DNA of 64,000 nt from Ignavibacteriales bacterium. GTDB lineage: Bacteria > Bacteroidota > Ignavibacteria > UBA10030. The notes under the pieces were generated by a model that worked only from the letters and a program-made list of their open reading frames with translations, did not search any database and was not told where the DNA came from. The DNA lies in assembly GCA_026390575.1 (NCBI GenBank), contig JAPLFR010000016.1, forward strand, positions 124,001 to 188,000, given 5' to 3'. This document shows, one piece after another, positions 62,688-64,000 of the stretch (position 1 is its first letter; each line of letters begins with the position of its first letter). A program made the translations under genes and the position numbers.

Positions 62688-63674
62688 ATGAACGCACATG
62701 CCGCAATAGAAAAGGGAAAAGAAATTGTTCGCGTAGAGGCTGAAGCAGTTGCAGCACTCGAATCGCGCATCAATGGAAACTTTGCCTCAGCGGTAGACCT
62801 CATATTCAACGCCAAGGGACGCGTCGTCTTGACAGGGATAGGAAAATCCGGAATCATCGCTCGGAAAATTGCCGCGACGATGAGCTCGACCGGTACACCA
62901 TCTGCCTTTATGCACCCATCCGATGCTCTGCATGGCGATTTGGGAATGGTGACACCGAACGACGTAGTGATCTTCATTTCTAAAAGCGGCGATACGGCAG
63001 ATCTGTGGCAGCTTCTCCAGAGCTTTCATCAACTTGGTGTGAAGATTATTGCGATCACAGGCAATGTCACCTCACCGCTCAGCAAACAATGCGACATCGT
63101 TCTCGACGCGAGCGTCAAAGAGGAAGCGTGCCCGTATGATCTCGCACCAACTTCTTCTACCACAGCCGCATTAGTCATGGGCGATGCGCTTGCAATTACG
63201 CTTCTGCAAAAGCGTAATTTCACGCAAGAAGATTTTGCAATGCTCCATCCGGGCGGCAATCTTGGTAAACGACTGCTCTTAAAAGTTGAAATGATGATGA
63301 TTACCGGTGCAAATGTACCGGTCGTTAAAGAAAGCGTTTCCCTTTCCGATGCTATTATTGAAATCAGTTCCAAACGATTGGGTGCCACGTGTGTGGTTGA
63401 TAACGCAGGCGTTCTCTGCGGTATCCTCACCGACGGCGATCTTCGACGTCTGCTTCAGAGAACCACGAACATCACAAATCTTACTGCCCGCCAAGTGATG
63501 ACGCAGAATCCTAAAACAATCCACCAGAATATTCTTGCCGTTCAGGCGCTCAAAGTAATGGAGACGTTCAAGATCACACAGCTGGTTGTCGTGGACGACG
63601 GTCAGCATCCTATTGGCGTATTGCATCTTCATGATTTAGTTGAAGCAGGATTAGGTGGAGAGTCCGGAGCATGA
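62688..63674 (+). CDS. kdsD: Arabinose-5-phosphate isomerase
   Basis: 328 residues: an SIS sugar-isomerase domain (TGIGKSGIIARKIAATMSST, MVTPNDVVIFISKSGDT, ALGDALAITLL-like VMGDALAITLL) followed by two CBS domains after about residue 205. It converts ribulose-5-phosphate to arabinose-5-phosphate, the KdsA substrate, so the operon holds three consecutive Kdo steps. Its stop overlaps the next ATG (ATGA). Confidence 0.96.
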   Translation: MNAHAAIEKGKEIVRVEAEAVAALESRINGNFASAVDLIFNAKGRVVLTGIGKSGIIARKIAATMSSTGTPSAFMHPSDALHGDLGMVTPNDVVIFISKSGDTADLWQLLQSFHQLGVKIIAITGNVTSPLSKQCDIVLDASVKEEACPYDLAPTSSTTAALVMGDALAITLLQKRNFTQEDFAMLHPGGNLGKRLLLKVEMMMITGANVPVVKESVSLSDAIIEISSKRLGATCVVDNAGVLCGILTDGDLRRLLQRTTNITNLTARQVMTQNPKTIHQNILAVQALKVMETFKITQLVVVDDGQHPIGVLHLHDLVEAGLGGESGA

Positions 63675-64000
63675 AATCATTCTGTATCTGGATGTACTGT
63701 GCTGTCGCAGTTTCATTTTTGGGTTGTGAAGAAAAAACTCTGCCTTCCGTTATTTCAACAGTTGATAGCCGAACACTCCCGCAACAAGAAAGCTGGAACA
63801 GCACTATCGTTGTATCAGATTCGGGCCGCATCAGCGCCATCATCGATGCCGGATATATTCGAGTATCTGATGTGAGCCGGCAAACACAAATGAGCCAAGG
63901 CGTGAAAGTGCGCTTCTTCAATCGCGAAGGTAAACAAACCTCCGTTCTTACGAGTGACGAAGGAAGCGTGGACGAGACAACCAACAACCTAGAAGCACGC
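63671..64000 (+). CDS. lptC: LptC-like LPS export lipoprotein, 5' part (cut by window end)
   Basis: 110 codons before the window ends. A signal peptide with lipobox FLGC (Cys19) is followed by a beta-strand region with VVSDSGRISAIIDAGYIRV and VKVRFFNREGKQTSVLTSDE, the repeating pattern of the LptC/OstA-like beta-jellyroll. It would hand lipopolysaccharide from LptBFG to LptA. Start overlap ATGA with kdsD and the Kdo context support the call; LptC proteins are usually about 180-200 residues, so roughly half is visible. Confidence 0.85.
   Translation, partial: MKSFCIWMYCAVAVSFLGCEEKTLPSVISTVDSRTLPQQESWNSTIVVSDSGRISAIIDAGYIRVSDVSRQTQMSQGVKVRFFNREGKQTSVLTSDEGSVDETTNNLEAR

Noticed and set aside
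1..64000. tRNA or rRNA genes, riboswitches
   Set aside because: Reading for cloverleaf-type T-loop sequences, rRNA motifs and common riboswitch cores gave nothing I could support; a covariance-model scan would be decisive.

Overview
The window looks like a chromosomal segment (GC in the mid-40s by eye) of a Gram-negative member of the Bacteroidota/Chlorobiota group, most likely an Ignavibacteria-type lineage. The reasons are a complete-looking lipid A and Kdo gene set (lpxB, lpxK, kdsA, kdsC, kdsD, lptC), a type IX secretion C-terminal tail of the YPNPFNPTT type, a TonB-dependent receptor, pyruvate phosphate dikinase, and several families of short palindromic repeats with a REP-associated tyrosine transposase. 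I found no tRNA, rRNA, CRISPR array, integrase or prophage.

Layout. 0.5-11.3 kb (minus strand) is housekeeping: LOG-family nucleotide hydrolase, gpsA, plsY, ispD, queA, ppdK, lpxK, lpxB, a small membrane methyltransferase and an MtnX-like phosphatase. 11.5-17.7 kb is smc, start-stop coupled to an odd membrane protein made of a catalytically degenerate GH2 module and a C-terminal membrane domain. 17.9-23.2 kb (plus strand) carries alpha-glucan phosphorylase and a secreted GH31 glycosidase with a PA14 insert. 23.3-29.0 kb holds a metallo-beta-lactamase-fold hydrolase, a fossil transposase and a tightly overlapping trio: a DUF6057-like membrane protein, a PD40 lipoprotein with a CxxCH heme motif, and a chorismatase/RidA-like enzyme. 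29-33 kb has a broken type IX tail, a HAMP sensor without output domain, a DUF192 protein and a DPP III-like metallopeptidase.

33.4-43.4 kb is the accessory part. It holds a fragment duplicated from the 3' end of the nearby DEAD-box helicase, a large repeat-containing type IX cargo protein, a compound palindromic element, the helicase with a 13-residue minisatellite tail, a RAYT transposase that carries its own repeat palindrome in frame, an array of the same palindromes, and a single-chain restriction-modification protein carrying two in-frame copies of another palindromic pair. 43.5-64 kb returns to ordinary genes: BaiN-like flavoprotein, M16 peptidase, alpha/beta hydrolase, asnA, a HhH glycosylase-like protein, a lipoprotein, rsmI, nadE, purB, htrA, a divergent PlsY paralogue, a TonB receptor, ispE, and the kdsA-kdsC-kdsD-lptC operon cut by the window end.

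The most unusual theme is short palindromes that have become protein-coding or provide stop codons. They occur in the R-M gene (four palindromes as two pairs of identical 33-bp period), in the RAYT gene, in a RAYT fossil, and across the stops of the R-M gene and gpsA (abutting that of the LOG gene). This resembles the protein-coding palindromic elements known from Rickettsia, here in a RAYT-bearing genome.
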